This document shows, one piece after another, positions 1 through 8,978 of a DNA stretch of 64,000 nucleotides. Position numbers and translations under genes: made by a program. The notes beneath the pieces are model-generated. The model worked only from the letters and a program-made list of their open reading frames with translations. It did no database searches and had not been told where the DNA came from. Each line of letters opens with the position of its first letter. The stretch's first letter is position 1. Location of the stretch: positions 1 through 64,000 of the forward strand of contig JANXTS010000105.1 of assembly GCA_025352265.1 (NCBI GenBank). The letters are read 5' to 3'. Origin of the DNA: Variovorax sp. GTDB lineage: Bacteria; Pseudomonadota; Gammaproteobacteria; Burkholderiales; Burkholderiaceae_C.

Positions 1-948
1 TGATCCGGTATTCGATTGCGAACTGCATCGGATTCTACAGCCGGGTTGCCGCTGCCACCGCCTCCAGCACTGCAGGCTGGTCGTCGGGGTGAATGACCGA
101 GACCGCGTGCAGGTAGTCCGTCCACTCCTCGGTCGTGCCAAAGATGGCCCGGTATCGGGCATCGGTCGTCGTGGCACGGGTCTCCGGTTCCACATGCCAC
201 ATGCCGAGCTTGGCAGCGTCGAGAGCCAACCGCCGCTTCTCCTCGCTCGCCCGCAGCAGGTTCTCAGCCTTATGGCGCTCGGTCAGGTCACGGGTCACAG
301 TAGCGTACCCGTTGACGTTTCCGCTAGTGTCCCGAAGCCTCAAAAAAGACCAGGAGACCGGAATCAACTGGCCGGTCTTCAAATGCTGGAACCAGGTGTC
401 CACGACCACATGGTCTCCATCCTCGGCGCCGGTGATGAGCCCCATGACGCGGTCGTGCTCGCTTTGGGGAAAGAAGTCGAGGACGCTGATGCTACTTATT
501 TGGTCGGGCTGCAGCCCGACCAACTGCTGCCCGGCCCGGTTAACGTACACGCCCCGCTGGTCGAGTCCGGCCACGCCAATGAAGTCGCTGCTGGCGTCCA
601 CCAGGGCGGCGAACTGCTGGCGCTCTTGCTCGCCCTTTCTGCGGTCGGTGACGTCCCGAAAGTACACGGACAAGCCTTCCGGCGCGGGGTAGGCGGTGAC
701 CTCGTACCAACGGTCGTTATCGGGGGAGTGAGCGGTTAAGGACTCACTCACCTGGCTGGCAGCGACTCGGCGGTAAAAGCGCTCGAACTCGCTGCCGACG
801 GTGCCGGGGTATTCGTCCCAAAAACACTTGCCGATCAGGTAGCCGGGTGTGCAGTCAATAGATCGCTCGCCCGCTGCGTTCACGTAAGTGAACCGCCAGT
901 TGGAGTCAAGGGCGAAGAAACCGTCGGTGATGCTATCCAGAATGTTCG
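1..948 (-). pseudogene. PAS-domain sensor gene, downstream fragment (frameshifted, with premature stop)
   Basis: Continuation of the PAS-repeat gene whose 5' part lies at 880-2124. The open frame 35-883 holds PAS modules: one begins in the frame leading into NAAGERSIDCTPG, and another contains DASSDFIGVAGLDQRG. It ends at a TAG (35-37) directly before codons for NPMQFAIEYRI, which align with EDPTPYAIEHRV in the upstream module, so TAG stands where a Glu codon is expected. Upstream of residue 1 the same frame reads ILDSITDGFFALDSNWRF, matching ILESITDGFFAVDRNWRI of the first module, so the true frame extends to about 948. No output domain (kinase or GGDEF) is visible before the window edge. 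Either a real pseudogene or two sequencing errors. Confidence 0.75.
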
Positions 949-2124
949 GCTACGGTTTTCGCTCGCTTTTAACGCGTCTTCGCTGCGCTTGCGGTCGGTA
1001 ATGTCGGCCACGGTGCCATTGAAACTGGACACCCGCCTCGTCTCGCCGGTCCCATCAATGCTTGAACGCCCTTTTGCAAAAACCCAGCGCAGCGAGCCGT
1101 CTGGGTGGACGACCCTGTGCTCGATGGCGTAGGGGGTGGGGTCCTCCAGCCGAATCGCCGCTGCCAATGCCTTTTGCACAGCCGGAGCGTCATCGGGGTG
1201 GATGACAGCAATCAGCCGAGAGAAATCCGAGCATTCTTCAGTCGTGCCGAAGATCGCGCGAAACCGCGCGTCGGTCTGAATAGCATGGCTGGCCATCTCC
1301 ATATTCCACATGCCGATTTCGGCCGCGTCGAGGGCTAGCCGCCGCCGCTCCTCGCTGGCCCGCAATCGTTCTTCGCAAAGCTTTTGCTCGGTCACGTCGC
1401 GGAAGTAAACCGTCAGACCTTCAGGTGCAGGGTAGGCAGTGACTTCGTACCAGCGGTCGAAGTTTGGGTAATAGGCCGTAAAAGACTCTGCCTTCCGCCC
1501 AGCGACGACCCGGCGGTACACCCGCTCGAACTCGCTACCGACCGTGCCGGGAAACTCGTCCCACAAGACCTTGCCAATCAGATCGCCAGGGGTGCGGTCC
1601 AGAAAGCGCATGCCTGCCATGTTGATGTAACTGATGCGCCAGTTACGGTCAACGGCAAAGAAGCCGTCGGTGATCGACTCCAGGATCATGCGAATCCGAT
1701 CTTCACTGGCTCGGATCGCCGCTTCTGATGCTTGCCGCTTGGTGATGTCACGCAGAACGCCCTGTACCCGCCCGTCCGACAGTTGGCTACCGGTAATCTC
1801 ACCGACAAATATCGAGCGATCCTTGCGGCGGAACCGCCATTCACTGCGCATCACTTCCCCATGGCCACACCGGGCGATTTCTGGTGCGATGCGAGACCAT
1901 TCCTCAGGCTCCAACATGTCAGAAATGGTGCGGGCGAGCACCTCTTCGCGGCTGTACCCCAACGCCTCGCAGCCAGCCGTGTTCACGTCCAAGTACCGGC
2001 CTGCGGCGTCAACCAGGAAGATGGCGTCTACCGATTGCTCGAACAGCAACCGATAGTGCGCCTCATTGGCTTGCAAAGCTTCCAATGAGTTTGAATCGGA
2101 GGCTAGCTTGTCACTTTGTTTCAT
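880..2124 (-). pseudogene. PAS-domain sensor gene, 5' fragment (frame lost near 945)
   Basis: N-terminal part of a cytoplasmic multi-PAS sensory protein. No signal peptide or membrane segment is visible. From the N terminus there is a PAS domain (HYRLLFEQSVDAIFLVDAAG), a PAC-like segment, a second PAS (MILESITDGFFAVDRNW) and a third PAS/PAC module (GMWNMEMASHAIQTDARF...FNGTVADITDRKRSE). I chose the ATG at 2124 (MKQSDKLASD) over the TTG at 2172 in the ORF track because it sits next to the first PAS domain; neither has a strong ribosome-binding site. After KASENRSR the frame shifts, giving the unrelated tail TFWIASPTVSS before a stop. One added base near 942-950 would restore NILDSITDGFF and join it to the next fragment. 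The ligand and output are unknown. Confidence 0.75.
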
Positions 2125-2403
2125 GAAAGGCCTGAGGTATGGAAATTGCACCGCCGCGTTACCGCGCTTCAATGTAGTGGACTTTGCATCGCCGTTAGCC
2201 TAAACAACTCGATCCTCGTCACCTATAAACTCACGACAGCCGATATGTCCGGTTTAGTTGCGCTGTCGCCTATCAAGCGTCCGCTTTGGGGACGACTTCC
2301 GAGTGCCGCTTTTACGGTGATACCTGCTGCTTGAGCGCCGAACACGACGGACCGCTTACGCTGCATTGCGGACGGTTATTCCTGCCCGGGACCTGCTCAT
2401 CCT

Positions 2404-2688
2404 TCACGGCCGCCGAATCCGAATCGGCCCACCCTTCGAAAGCGCGTCGACTTCCACCTTTCCCCGCGTGACCTTCACTCGCCCCTGTGCCGCAAGCCGC
2501 GCAGCCACACGTCGAATATCCGGCATCTTGGCGCGCCAGACTTTTTCATCGGCCGCCATCGCACGCGCCACGTCCGAAGGGCAGATCGAGGCCGAAGGCG
2601 CACGTGTCGCCAGCAGCGCCAGGGTCGCGTCTGCGATCGCTTCGTCTTCTTCCGGGCTCGGATCGCGGGTCGAAGCGTCGGCGCTCAC
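2404..2688 (-). CDS. DUF3253 domain protein
   Basis: A small protein of 94 residues. It matches my memory of the DUF3253 family: DEAIADATLALLATRAPSASICPSDVARA, then [28 protein letters not shown] and a terminal GPIRIRRP. The fold looks like a winged helix, but no function is established. The ORF track shows a 336-residue frame that is mostly a shadow of the LysR gene; I chose the GTG at 2688, which overlaps the LysR TGA as GTGA, so the protein is probably made by translational coupling from the regulator's message. It is the last gene of this minus-strand pair. The family assignment is by recall and moderately sure. Confidence 0.7.
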   Translation of the reverse strand: MSADASTRDPSPEEDEAIADATLALLATRAPSASICPSDVARAMAADEKVWRAKMPDIRRVAARLAAQGRVKVTRGKVEVDALSKGGPIRIRRP

Positions 2689-3620
2689 GATGCAGACCCC
2701 GCCGCCATCAACGCCGGCAACCGCTGCGCCAGCAGATCGATCACCACGCGCACCTTCATCGGCAAGGTCCGCATCCGCGGCCAGACCGCGTTGAGCTCGT
2801 AGCCGAAGGGTTGGGGCTCTTCGAACACGCGCACCAGTCGCCCCGCATCGACATCGCGCGCGGCCATCCACATCGGCAGGCGCGCCAGGCCCCAACCGGC
2901 AACGGCGGCGTCCATCACCACGTCCAGCGAGTCGCAGAAGAAGCGGGATTCGATCTCGAACGGGAGGTCGATGTCCGCGTTGTCGGCGGAGGCAAAGCGC
3001 CAGGGTTGCCGCCAGCCGCGTCGCGCGTAGCCCACGAAGCGATGCGACTCGCGCTGCGCCACCAGTGCGTCGAAGGTTGCCGGTCGCGGGTGCTCGGCCA
3101 GGTAGGCCGGCGACGCGTAGACCGCCATCACCTGCCGACCCAGAGGCCGCGCCGCCAGCGTCGTGCTGTCGTCGAGTACGCCGCTGCGGACGGCGAGGTC
3201 GATGCCTTCTTCGATCAGGTCGACCCGCCGGTCGCTGTAACCGACATCGAAGCTCAGTTGCGGATGCCGCTCGCCCAGCGCGAACAGCAGCGGCGCGATC
3301 AGCGGCCGGCCAATGATGACGGGCATGGTGAGCCGCACGCGGCCCAGCGGCTCCTGCCGTCCGGCGTCGAGTTCTTCGCCGGCAGCGGCTAATTCGTCCA
3401 GCGCCCGTCGGCACCGCTCGTAATAGGACTGCCCCGGCTCCGTCAGACGGTGGCTGCGCGTGGTGCGATGAAAGAGCCTCGTGTCGAGGCGCGCCTCGAG
3501 CCGCGCCACGCTCTTGCCGACTGCTGAGCGCGTGCGCTTTAGCTTCTCCGCGGCTGCCGCGAAATTGCCCGCTTCAACCACCGCCACGAAGACTTCGATG
3601 CTGTCCAGACGTTCACTCAT
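2685..3620 (-). CDS. LysR-family transcriptional regulator
   Basis: A DNA-binding transcription factor of 311 residues, the usual LysR length. The N-terminal winged helix-turn-helix covers about residues 1-60 (FAAAAEKLKRTRSAVGKSVARLEARLDTRLFHRTT). It is followed by a linker helix and a periplasmic-binding-like effector domain (about 90-300) with the PLGRVRLTMP entry strand. It is transcribed divergently from the MDR oxidoreductase at 3725, with about 100 bp between the start codons, so the classical expectation is that it controls that gene and itself. Its stop overlaps the GTG start of the DUF3253 gene. The effector cannot be read from sequence. Confidence 0.9.
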   Translation of the reverse strand: MSERLDSIEVFVAVVEAGNFAAAAEKLKRTRSAVGKSVARLEARLDTRLFHRTTRSHRLTEPGQSYYERCRRALDELAAAGEELDAGRQEPLGRVRLTMPVIIGRPLIAPLLFALGERHPQLSFDVGYSDRRVDLIEEGIDLAVRSGVLDDSTTLAARPLGRQVMAVYASPAYLAEHPRPATFDALVAQRESHRFVGYARRGWRQPWRFASADNADIDLPFEIESRFFCDSLDVVMDAAVAGWGLARLPMWMAARDVDAGRLVRVFEEPQPFGYELNAVWPRMRTLPMKVRVVIDLLAQRLPALMAAGSAS

Positions 3621-3724
3621 TGGAGAATTCTAGGCTGCAATTTGGAGAGTCAGATGCATCACTAGGGATGCAAGAGAACCAATAGCATCTGACGCATCGA
3701 CATCCTCTTTGAAGAAAGTACGCC

Positions 3725-4768
3725 ATGACAAGCGCGATCCAACGTTGGCAAATTGAATCCTTTGACCGCGGCAGCCTGAAGCAGGTCGAGGCGCCGATGC
3801 CGTCGCCCGCGGCCGGCCAGATCCTGGTTCGCACGCAAGCGGTGTCACTGAACTACCGCGACTTGATGATCACCAGCGGCAACTACGCGTGGACGCCGTC
3901 GCTGCCGTTCACGCCCGGTTCCGATTTGGCCGGCGTGGTCGAAGCCGTGGGCCCGGAGGTGACGCGCTGGAAAGGCGGCGACAAGGTCATCAGCACCTTC
4001 GTCGCGGGGTGGATCGACGGCCAGGCGCCTCCGGGCACTTTCTCGCTCGGCGGCCCCGGGCCGGGCGCTTTGGCCACGCATGTGCTGCTCGACGAGCAAT
4101 GGGTCGTGGCAGCGCCAAGAACGCTCAACGCCGAACAGGCGTCGACCTTGCCTTGCGCCGCGCTCACGGCCTGGTTCTCCTACTTCGAGGAGGGTTCGCT
4201 CAAGCCCGGCGACACGGTCTTGATCCATGGCACGGGCGGCGTCGCGCTGTTCGGCCTGCAGTTCGCGGCGATGCACGGCGCGACGGTGATCGTGGTGTCG
4301 GGCGGCGCCGCCAAGCGCGACAAGGCGTTGGGGCTTGGCGCCTCGCATGTCATTGCCCGAGACGCCGACTGGCCGACCGAGGTCCGGCGCCTGACGGGCG
4401 GCCGCGGTGTCGACCACGTGCTGGAGACTGTCGGGGGGGCCAACCTGGGCAGGTCTCTGAGAGCCGTGGCACAAGGGGGCCGGGTTTCGCTGATCGGCGT
4501 GATCGATGGTGGCAGCGTCGAGGCGCAGGCGATGGACTTCATTCGCAGCCGTGGCGTCGTTCAAGGAATCAGCGTGGGCCATCGCCGTGCGCTGGAAGAC
4601 ATGGTTCGCGCCATTGATGCGACGCACATGCAGCCCGTCATCGACAAGGTCTACAGCTTTGCCGATGTGCCTGCGGCGTTCGCGCACTTGGAGCGCGGGG
4701 CCTTCGGCAAGGTCGTCGTCTCGGTGTCAGGCCCGGCGCTTTTGCCGACTGCCGACTCGGCGCCCTAA
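3725..4768 (+). CDS. NAD(P)-dependent MDR alcohol dehydrogenase / quinone oxidoreductase-like protein
   Basis: A medium-chain dehydrogenase/reductase of 347 residues. The N-terminal GroES-like domain carries NYRDLMITSGNY and PGSDLAGVVEAVG. The Rossmann domain has the cofactor loop HGTGGVALFGLQFAAMHGA (near 170) and DHVLETVGG. The usual structural-zinc cysteine cluster is absent, and the catalytic zinc site looks incomplete, so this is closer to zinc-independent quinone oxidoreductase or YhdH-like enzymes than to classical alcohol dehydrogenase. It is divergent from the LysR gene at 2685-3620, which probably regulates it. Its TAA overlaps the TAG of the convergent SDR gene by two bases. Substrate unknown. 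Confidence 0.85.
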   Translation: MTSAIQRWQIESFDRGSLKQVEAPMPSPAAGQILVRTQAVSLNYRDLMITSGNYAWTPSLPFTPGSDLAGVVEAVGPEVTRWKGGDKVISTFVAGWIDGQAPPGTFSLGGPGPGALATHVLLDEQWVVAAPRTLNAEQASTLPCAALTAWFSYFEEGSLKPGDTVLIHGTGGVALFGLQFAAMHGATVIVVSGGAAKRDKALGLGASHVIARDADWPTEVRRLTGGRGVDHVLETVGGANLGRSLRAVAQGGRVSLIGVIDGGSVEAQAMDFIRSRGVVQGISVGHRRALEDMVRAIDATHMQPVIDKVYSFADVPAAFAHLERGAFGKVVVSVSGPALLPTADSAP

Positions 4769-5505
4769 AACACCATCCCGCCCGCCACATCGATGGTCGT
4801 CCCCGTCACCCAGCCGGCATCCTCGGACACCGCATACGACACCGCCGCCGCGATGTCGCCGGGTTGCCCAACGCGGCCGAGCGGGGTCTTGCCCACCAGG
4901 TAGTCGGTCATGCCCTTGGCGGACTCGGCATTGCCTTCGGTGGCGACAAAGCCCGGCGCGATGCCGACGACGCGAATCTGGCGGGGGCCGAGTTCGGCGC
5001 CCAGCGTGCGGGTCAGGGTGTCGACCGCCCCCTTGGTGGCGCAATACACATGCACCATCGGCAGGGGGCTCTTGGCCACGCCGGAGCTGATGTTGACGAT
5101 CACGCCGCCCGCCGGCATCACGCGCGCAGCCGCCTGGGTCATGAGCAGCAGGCCGCGCACGTTGATGTTGAAGTGGTGTTCAATGCTTTCGGCCGTGATC
5201 GTCTCCAGCGAATCGACCTGGTAGACCCCGGCGTTGTTGACCAGAATGTCGAGCCGGCCGAACTGCTTCGTGGCTGCATCGACCAGCGGCTGGATTTCTT
5301 CGGGCTTGCCGATGTCGGCCTTCACCGCAAAGGCCTTGCCGCCCGCCGCGACGATGGCCTGCACGACGACCGCTGCGTCTTTGGCGCTGCGCGTGTAGTT
5401 GACGATGACCGACGCGCCATCGGCCGCGAGGCGCTTGGCGATGCCCGCGCCGATGCCTTTGGATGAACCCGTGACGAGGGCGACTTTGCCGGAAAGGTTG
5501 CGCAT
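4765..5505 (-). CDS. SDR-family oxidoreductase (3-oxoacyl-ACP reductase-like)
   Basis: A classical short-chain dehydrogenase/reductase of 246 residues. Visible motifs are TGSSKGIG (12-19) for the NAD(P) site, NNAGVY (near 90), the catalytic Ser in VNISSG and the YCATK motif (Tyr/Lys), ending in DVAGGMVF as in FabG-type enzymes. I placed the start at the ATG at 5505 (MRNLSGKVAL), which has an AGGA ribosome-binding site eight bases upstream; the track's start 15 codons earlier adds an unrelated leader. It is divergent from the LysR gene at 5627 across about 120 bp, so that regulator probably controls it. The substrate is unknown. Confidence 0.88.
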   Translation of the reverse strand: MRNLSGKVALVTGSSKGIGAGIAKRLAADGASVIVNYTRSAKDAAVVVQAIVAAGGKAFAVKADIGKPEEIQPLVDAATKQFGRLDILVNNAGVYQVDSLETITAESIEHHFNINVRGLLLMTQAAARVMPAGGVIVNISSGVAKSPLPMVHVYCATKGAVDTLTRTLGAELGPRQIRVVGIAPGFVATEGNAESAKGMTDYLVGKTPLGRVGQPGDIAAAVSYAVSEDAGWVTGTTIDVAGGMVF

Positions 5506-5626
5506 GAGGATGTCCTGAAAAATTGGGAAAAAGCAGAAGAGACCGGACACACGTTAGCCCCGGCACGGCTTTTGATAAATCGCATCCAGCGGGACGCGGC
5601 ATGAAGCCCAGCTTCATAATCACGGC

Positions 5627-6520
5627 ATGTCCTCCGACCTGTTCCCCGCCATTGCCGCCTTTGCCCGGGTCGCCCATAACGCCAGCTTCACTCGCGCGGC
5701 CGTCGAGTTGGGCGTGTCGCCCTCGGCCTTGTCCCAGACCGTGCGCACGCTCGAACGCCGGCTCGGCGTGCGGCTGCTGGACCGATCGACGCGCCGGGTC
5801 GGCGTGACCGAGAACGGCCAACGCTTTCTGTCGGACGCTCGGCTCGGGCTTTCAGCGCTGGAAGGCGCGATCGATGCGGTGAACGAGAGTCGCGACCGGC
5901 CCGCCGGCCTGTTGCGGTTGAACCTGTCGCGTACCGCGGCCGACATCCTCGTGATGCCGCACCTGATCGCGTTCAACGACGCCTTCCCCGACATCACGCT
6001 GGAGATGAACTGCGACAACGCGCTGCTCGACCTGATCGGCAACGGCTTCGATGCCGGTATCCGGCTTGGCGAGAACCTGGCACAGGACGTGGTGGCCGTG
6101 CCGCTGGGTGGCCGGCATTGCATCGCCACCGTGGCGGCGCCGCGCTATCTTGAAGGGCGCACGCTGCCGCGCACGCCCGAAGACCTGAAGGCGCATCGCT
6201 GCCTCAACGCCCGCGTCGGCGGCAGCGTTTATCGCTGGGAGTTCTCGCACAAGGGTCGCGACTTCGACATCGAGACCACCGGTCCCTTGCTGACCAACGA
6301 CGGCGACATCCTGCTGGCTGCCGTACGCGCCGGTGCCGGCATCACCTGCGTGTTCGAGGCCCAGGTGCAGGCCGACCTAGCGGCCGGGCGACTGGTGCCC
6401 TTGCTTAAGGCATGGTGGCCGACCTTTCCGGGTTTTTATCTCTACCACCCGAGCCGGGTCCACGTGCCGCGCAAGCTGCGCGTGTTCATCGACTTCATGC
6501 AGCAGCGGTTGAACGGGTAG
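5627..6520 (+). CDS. LysR-family transcriptional regulator
   Basis: A LysR transcription factor of 297 residues. The winged helix-turn-helix is at about residues 5-63 (SFTRAAVELGVSPSALSQTVRTLERRLGVRLLDRSTR). The effector domain runs from about 90 with the RLNLSRTAADILVMPHL segment common in the AaeR/DmlR-like branch, and the C terminus RVHVPRKLRVFIDFMQQRL is typical. It is divergent from the SDR gene at 4765-5505, the likely target. Downstream it faces the paoABC operon tail-to-tail, so control of that operon is less likely. The inducer is unknown. Confidence 0.9.
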   Translation: MSSDLFPAIAAFARVAHNASFTRAAVELGVSPSALSQTVRTLERRLGVRLLDRSTRRVGVTENGQRFLSDARLGLSALEGAIDAVNESRDRPAGLLRLNLSRTAADILVMPHLIAFNDAFPDITLEMNCDNALLDLIGNGFDAGIRLGENLAQDVVAVPLGGRHCIATVAAPRYLEGRTLPRTPEDLKAHRCLNARVGGSVYRWEFSHKGRDFDIETTGPLLTNDGDILLAAVRAGAGITCVFEAQVQADLAAGRLVPLLKAWWPTFPGFYLYHPSRVHVPRKLRVFIDFMQQRLNG

Positions 6521-6568
6521 CCAGCACGACGTCCGGGCGTGGTAGCCGCAATGGCAGGCCTCGCCCGT

Positions 6569-6781
6569 TCATGGTTTGCTTGCCGTGGACGCAAGCCGCG
6601 CATGCAGCTCGGCGACTTCCGCTTCCAGAATTCCCAACCTTTCCCGAAGCGGCCGACCCGCATCGGCCAACTCTTTCCGCCGTGAACCGGCGACGAGTTC
6701 CGTGAGCACTGCTTCGGCATCCAGCGCCGCTTCCTCAACGCGTGCACAAATTTTCAGCCGGGCGCGGCCGGCGTTTAGACG
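6569..6781 (-). other. Open 71-codon stretch continuing in frame after the paoC stop; possible small coiled-coil ORF or remnant
   Basis: Directly after the paoC TAG (6782-6784) the same frame stays open for 70 codons to a TGA at 6569. It reads as a charged helical segment (VEEAALDAEAVLTELVAG, then LREREGI-like and EAEVAELHARLAST) with coding-like codon use. There is no ATG; a GTG inside the stretch is the only ordinary alternative start, and no ribosome-binding site is evident. The paoC product already ends at the family's normal C terminus (YPLTLDKIIRSLA), so this is extra. It may be an untranslated remnant, a small ORF with an unusual start, or a rare readthrough tail. Confidence 0.25.
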
Positions 6782-8974
6782 CTACGCCAACGACCGGATG
6801 ATCTTGTCCAGCGTCAGCGGATAGTCCCGCACCCGCACGCCGCAGGCGTTGTAGACCGCGTTGGCGATGGCCGCCGCGCTGCCGCACAAGCCCAGCTCAC
6901 CGACACCCTTGGCTTTCATCGGCGACGACTTGTCGTCCACCTCGTCGAGGAAGAACACGTCCTGTTTCGGCACGTCGGCGTGCACCGGCACGTGGTACTC
7001 GGCCAGGTCGTGGTTGACGAAGTAGCCATAGCGCGTGTCGACGATCGCCTCTTCCATCAGTGCGGCGCCAAGCCCCATCGTCATCGCGCCGATCACTTGG
7101 CTGCGGGCCGTCTTGGGGTTCAGGATTCGGCCGGCCGCGAAGGCGCCGCTCATGCGCCGCACGCGCACTTCGCCGGTGGCTGCGTCGACGCCGACTTCGG
7201 CAAAGTGCGCACCGAACGTGGCCTGCGCGTAGGTCTTGCCGAGGTCGCCGAACTCGATGCCGTCTTCCACGGTGATGCCTTGGCGGCCCGCCACTTCGGC
7301 CAGCGTGAAGCTGCGGCTGCCCGAGATGATCTGGCCATCGTCGAAGCGCGCATCCCCCGCCATCAGGCCGGCCTGGCGTGCCATCGCCTCGCGCAGTTTC
7401 ATGCACGCCGCGTAGACGCCTGCCGTCGAACTGTTGCCGCCCCATTGCCCACCCGACCCGGCCGATACCGGAAAGTCCGAGTCGCCCAGCCGCACGACGA
7501 CCTGTTCGAGCGGCACGCCGAGCAACTCCGCGGCCGTTTGCGCAATGATTGTGTAGCTGCCGGTGCCGATGTCCGTCATGTCGGTCGAGATCGTGATCAC
7601 GCCCTTGCCATCGACCGAGGCACGCGCCGCAGATTTCATCGTGAGGTTGCCGCGGAACGCACTCGCCATGCCCATGCCGATGAGCCAACGCCCATCACGC
7701 ACCTGGCCGGGCGTGGCACGGCGCTGGTCCCAACCGAAGCGCTCCGAGCCGATACGCAAACAACCGATGAAGTCGCGATGCGAAAAGGCACGCTCGGGCT
7801 TCTCGGGATCGACCTGCGTGTCGTTCGCGATGCGCAGTGCGACCGGGTCCATCTTCAGGCGCTCAGCCAACTCGTCCATGGCAATTTCAAGCGCCATCAT
7901 TCCGGATGCTTCGCCGGGCGCCCGCATGGAGTTGCCCTCGGGCAAATCGAGCGTGGCAAGACGATGGGACGTGATGCGGTTCGCAGCCGCGTAGAGCAGG
8001 CGCGTCTGCATCGCCGCGGTTTCGGGCTGACCGCCGGGCAGGTCGCCGGACCAGCTCTCGTGCGAGATGGCGACCAGTTTGCCGTCGCTGCCGGCGCCCA
8101 GCCGGATGCGCTGGACCGTCGCGGGGCGATGGGTCGTGTTGTTGGGGATCTGCGGCCGCGCGAGCGCCACCTTGACCGGGCGGCCCGCCACGCGCGCCGC
8201 CAGCGCCGCCATGACGACGTCGCTGCGGATCCATAACTTCGAGCCGAAACCGCCACCAACATAGCTCGACACGACACGGACGTCCGCAGGTTGCAGGCCG
8301 AGCACTTCCGCCAGGTCGCGCTTCGCCCAGGCGACCATCTGACTTGATGTCCACACCGTGAGCTTGCCCTGCTGCCATGACGCGATGCTTGCGAACGGCT
8401 CCATCGCCGAGTGGCTCTGGTCGGGCGTGGTGTAGGTCTGGTCGACTTTTACGGCGGCCTTTGCGAAGGCGTCATCAAAGTTGCCGACGGCGGTGTCCGG
8501 CGGGTCGTCCATCTCCGGCTTCACGGCCGAAGCGCGTTCCTTGGCCAGATCGAATCTTCCCTCGACGCGGTGGTACTCGACGACGATGAGCTGCACCGCT
8601 GCTCTGGCCTGCTCGAAGGTCGATGCGACCACGATGGCCACCGCCTGATCGAAGTGATCGATGTCGGGCCCCGCCATCAGCCTCGCAGTGATGGCCTTGG
8701 CCTTGTTGACCTTGCCAGCGTTCTCGTGCGTGACCACGGCGATCACGCCGGGTGCCGCCTGAGCAGCGCTTGTGTCCATGCGACGGATGCGCCCCTTTGC
8801 GATCGCGGCACCCAAAATGACGCCGTAAGCCTGGTTGGGCACGACGTCGTGCCGCTCGTAGGCGTAGGGCGCAGTGCCGGTCGTTTTCAGCGGGCCGTCG
8901 ATGCGGTCGTGTGGCTTGCCGACAACCTTCAGGCGGTCGATAGGATTGCGTGTCGCGGGTTGATCGAATTTCAT
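6782..8974 (-). CDS. paoC: Periplasmic aldehyde oxidoreductase, molybdenum cofactor subunit PaoC
   Basis: The large catalytic subunit, 730 residues, of a xanthine-oxidase-family aldehyde oxidoreductase that oxidises aldehydes to carboxylic acids. Family features are DRIDGPLKTTGTAPYAYE at the N terminus, GGGFGSKLW, SGGQWGGNSSTAG and the C-terminal KGVGELGLCGSAAAIANAVYNA, which carries the active-site glutamate. The length fits E. coli PaoC (about 732). I used the ATG at 8974, four bases after the paoB stop and preceded by AGAGG; the ORF track's 66-residue leader is a shadow of paoB. It has no signal of its own, so export would rely on the Tat signal of PaoA. No paoD/XdhC-like chaperone gene adjoins it. 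Confidence 0.9.
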   Translation of the reverse strand: MKFDQPATRNPIDRLKVVGKPHDRIDGPLKTTGTAPYAYERHDVVPNQAYGVILGAAIAKGRIRRMDTSAAQAAPGVIAVVTHENAGKVNKAKAITARLMAGPDIDHFDQAVAIVVASTFEQARAAVQLIVVEYHRVEGRFDLAKERASAVKPEMDDPPDTAVGNFDDAFAKAAVKVDQTYTTPDQSHSAMEPFASIASWQQGKLTVWTSSQMVAWAKRDLAEVLGLQPADVRVVSSYVGGGFGSKLWIRSDVVMAALAARVAGRPVKVALARPQIPNNTTHRPATVQRIRLGAGSDGKLVAISHESWSGDLPGGQPETAAMQTRLLYAAANRITSHRLATLDLPEGNSMRAPGEASGMMALEIAMDELAERLKMDPVALRIANDTQVDPEKPERAFSHRDFIGCLRIGSERFGWDQRRATPGQVRDGRWLIGMGMASAFRGNLTMKSAARASVDGKGVITISTDMTDIGTGSYTIIAQTAAELLGVPLEQVVVRLGDSDFPVSAGSGGQWGGNSSTAGVYAACMKLREAMARQAGLMAGDARFDDGQIISGSRSFTLAEVAGRQGITVEDGIEFGDLGKTYAQATFGAHFAEVGVDAATGEVRVRRMSGAFAAGRILNPKTARSQVIGAMTMGLGAALMEEAIVDTRYGYFVNHDLAEYHVPVHADVPKQDVFFLDEVDDKSSPMKAKGVGELGLCGSAAAIANAVYNACGVRVRDYPLTLDKIIRSLA

Positions 8975-8978
8975 GATT

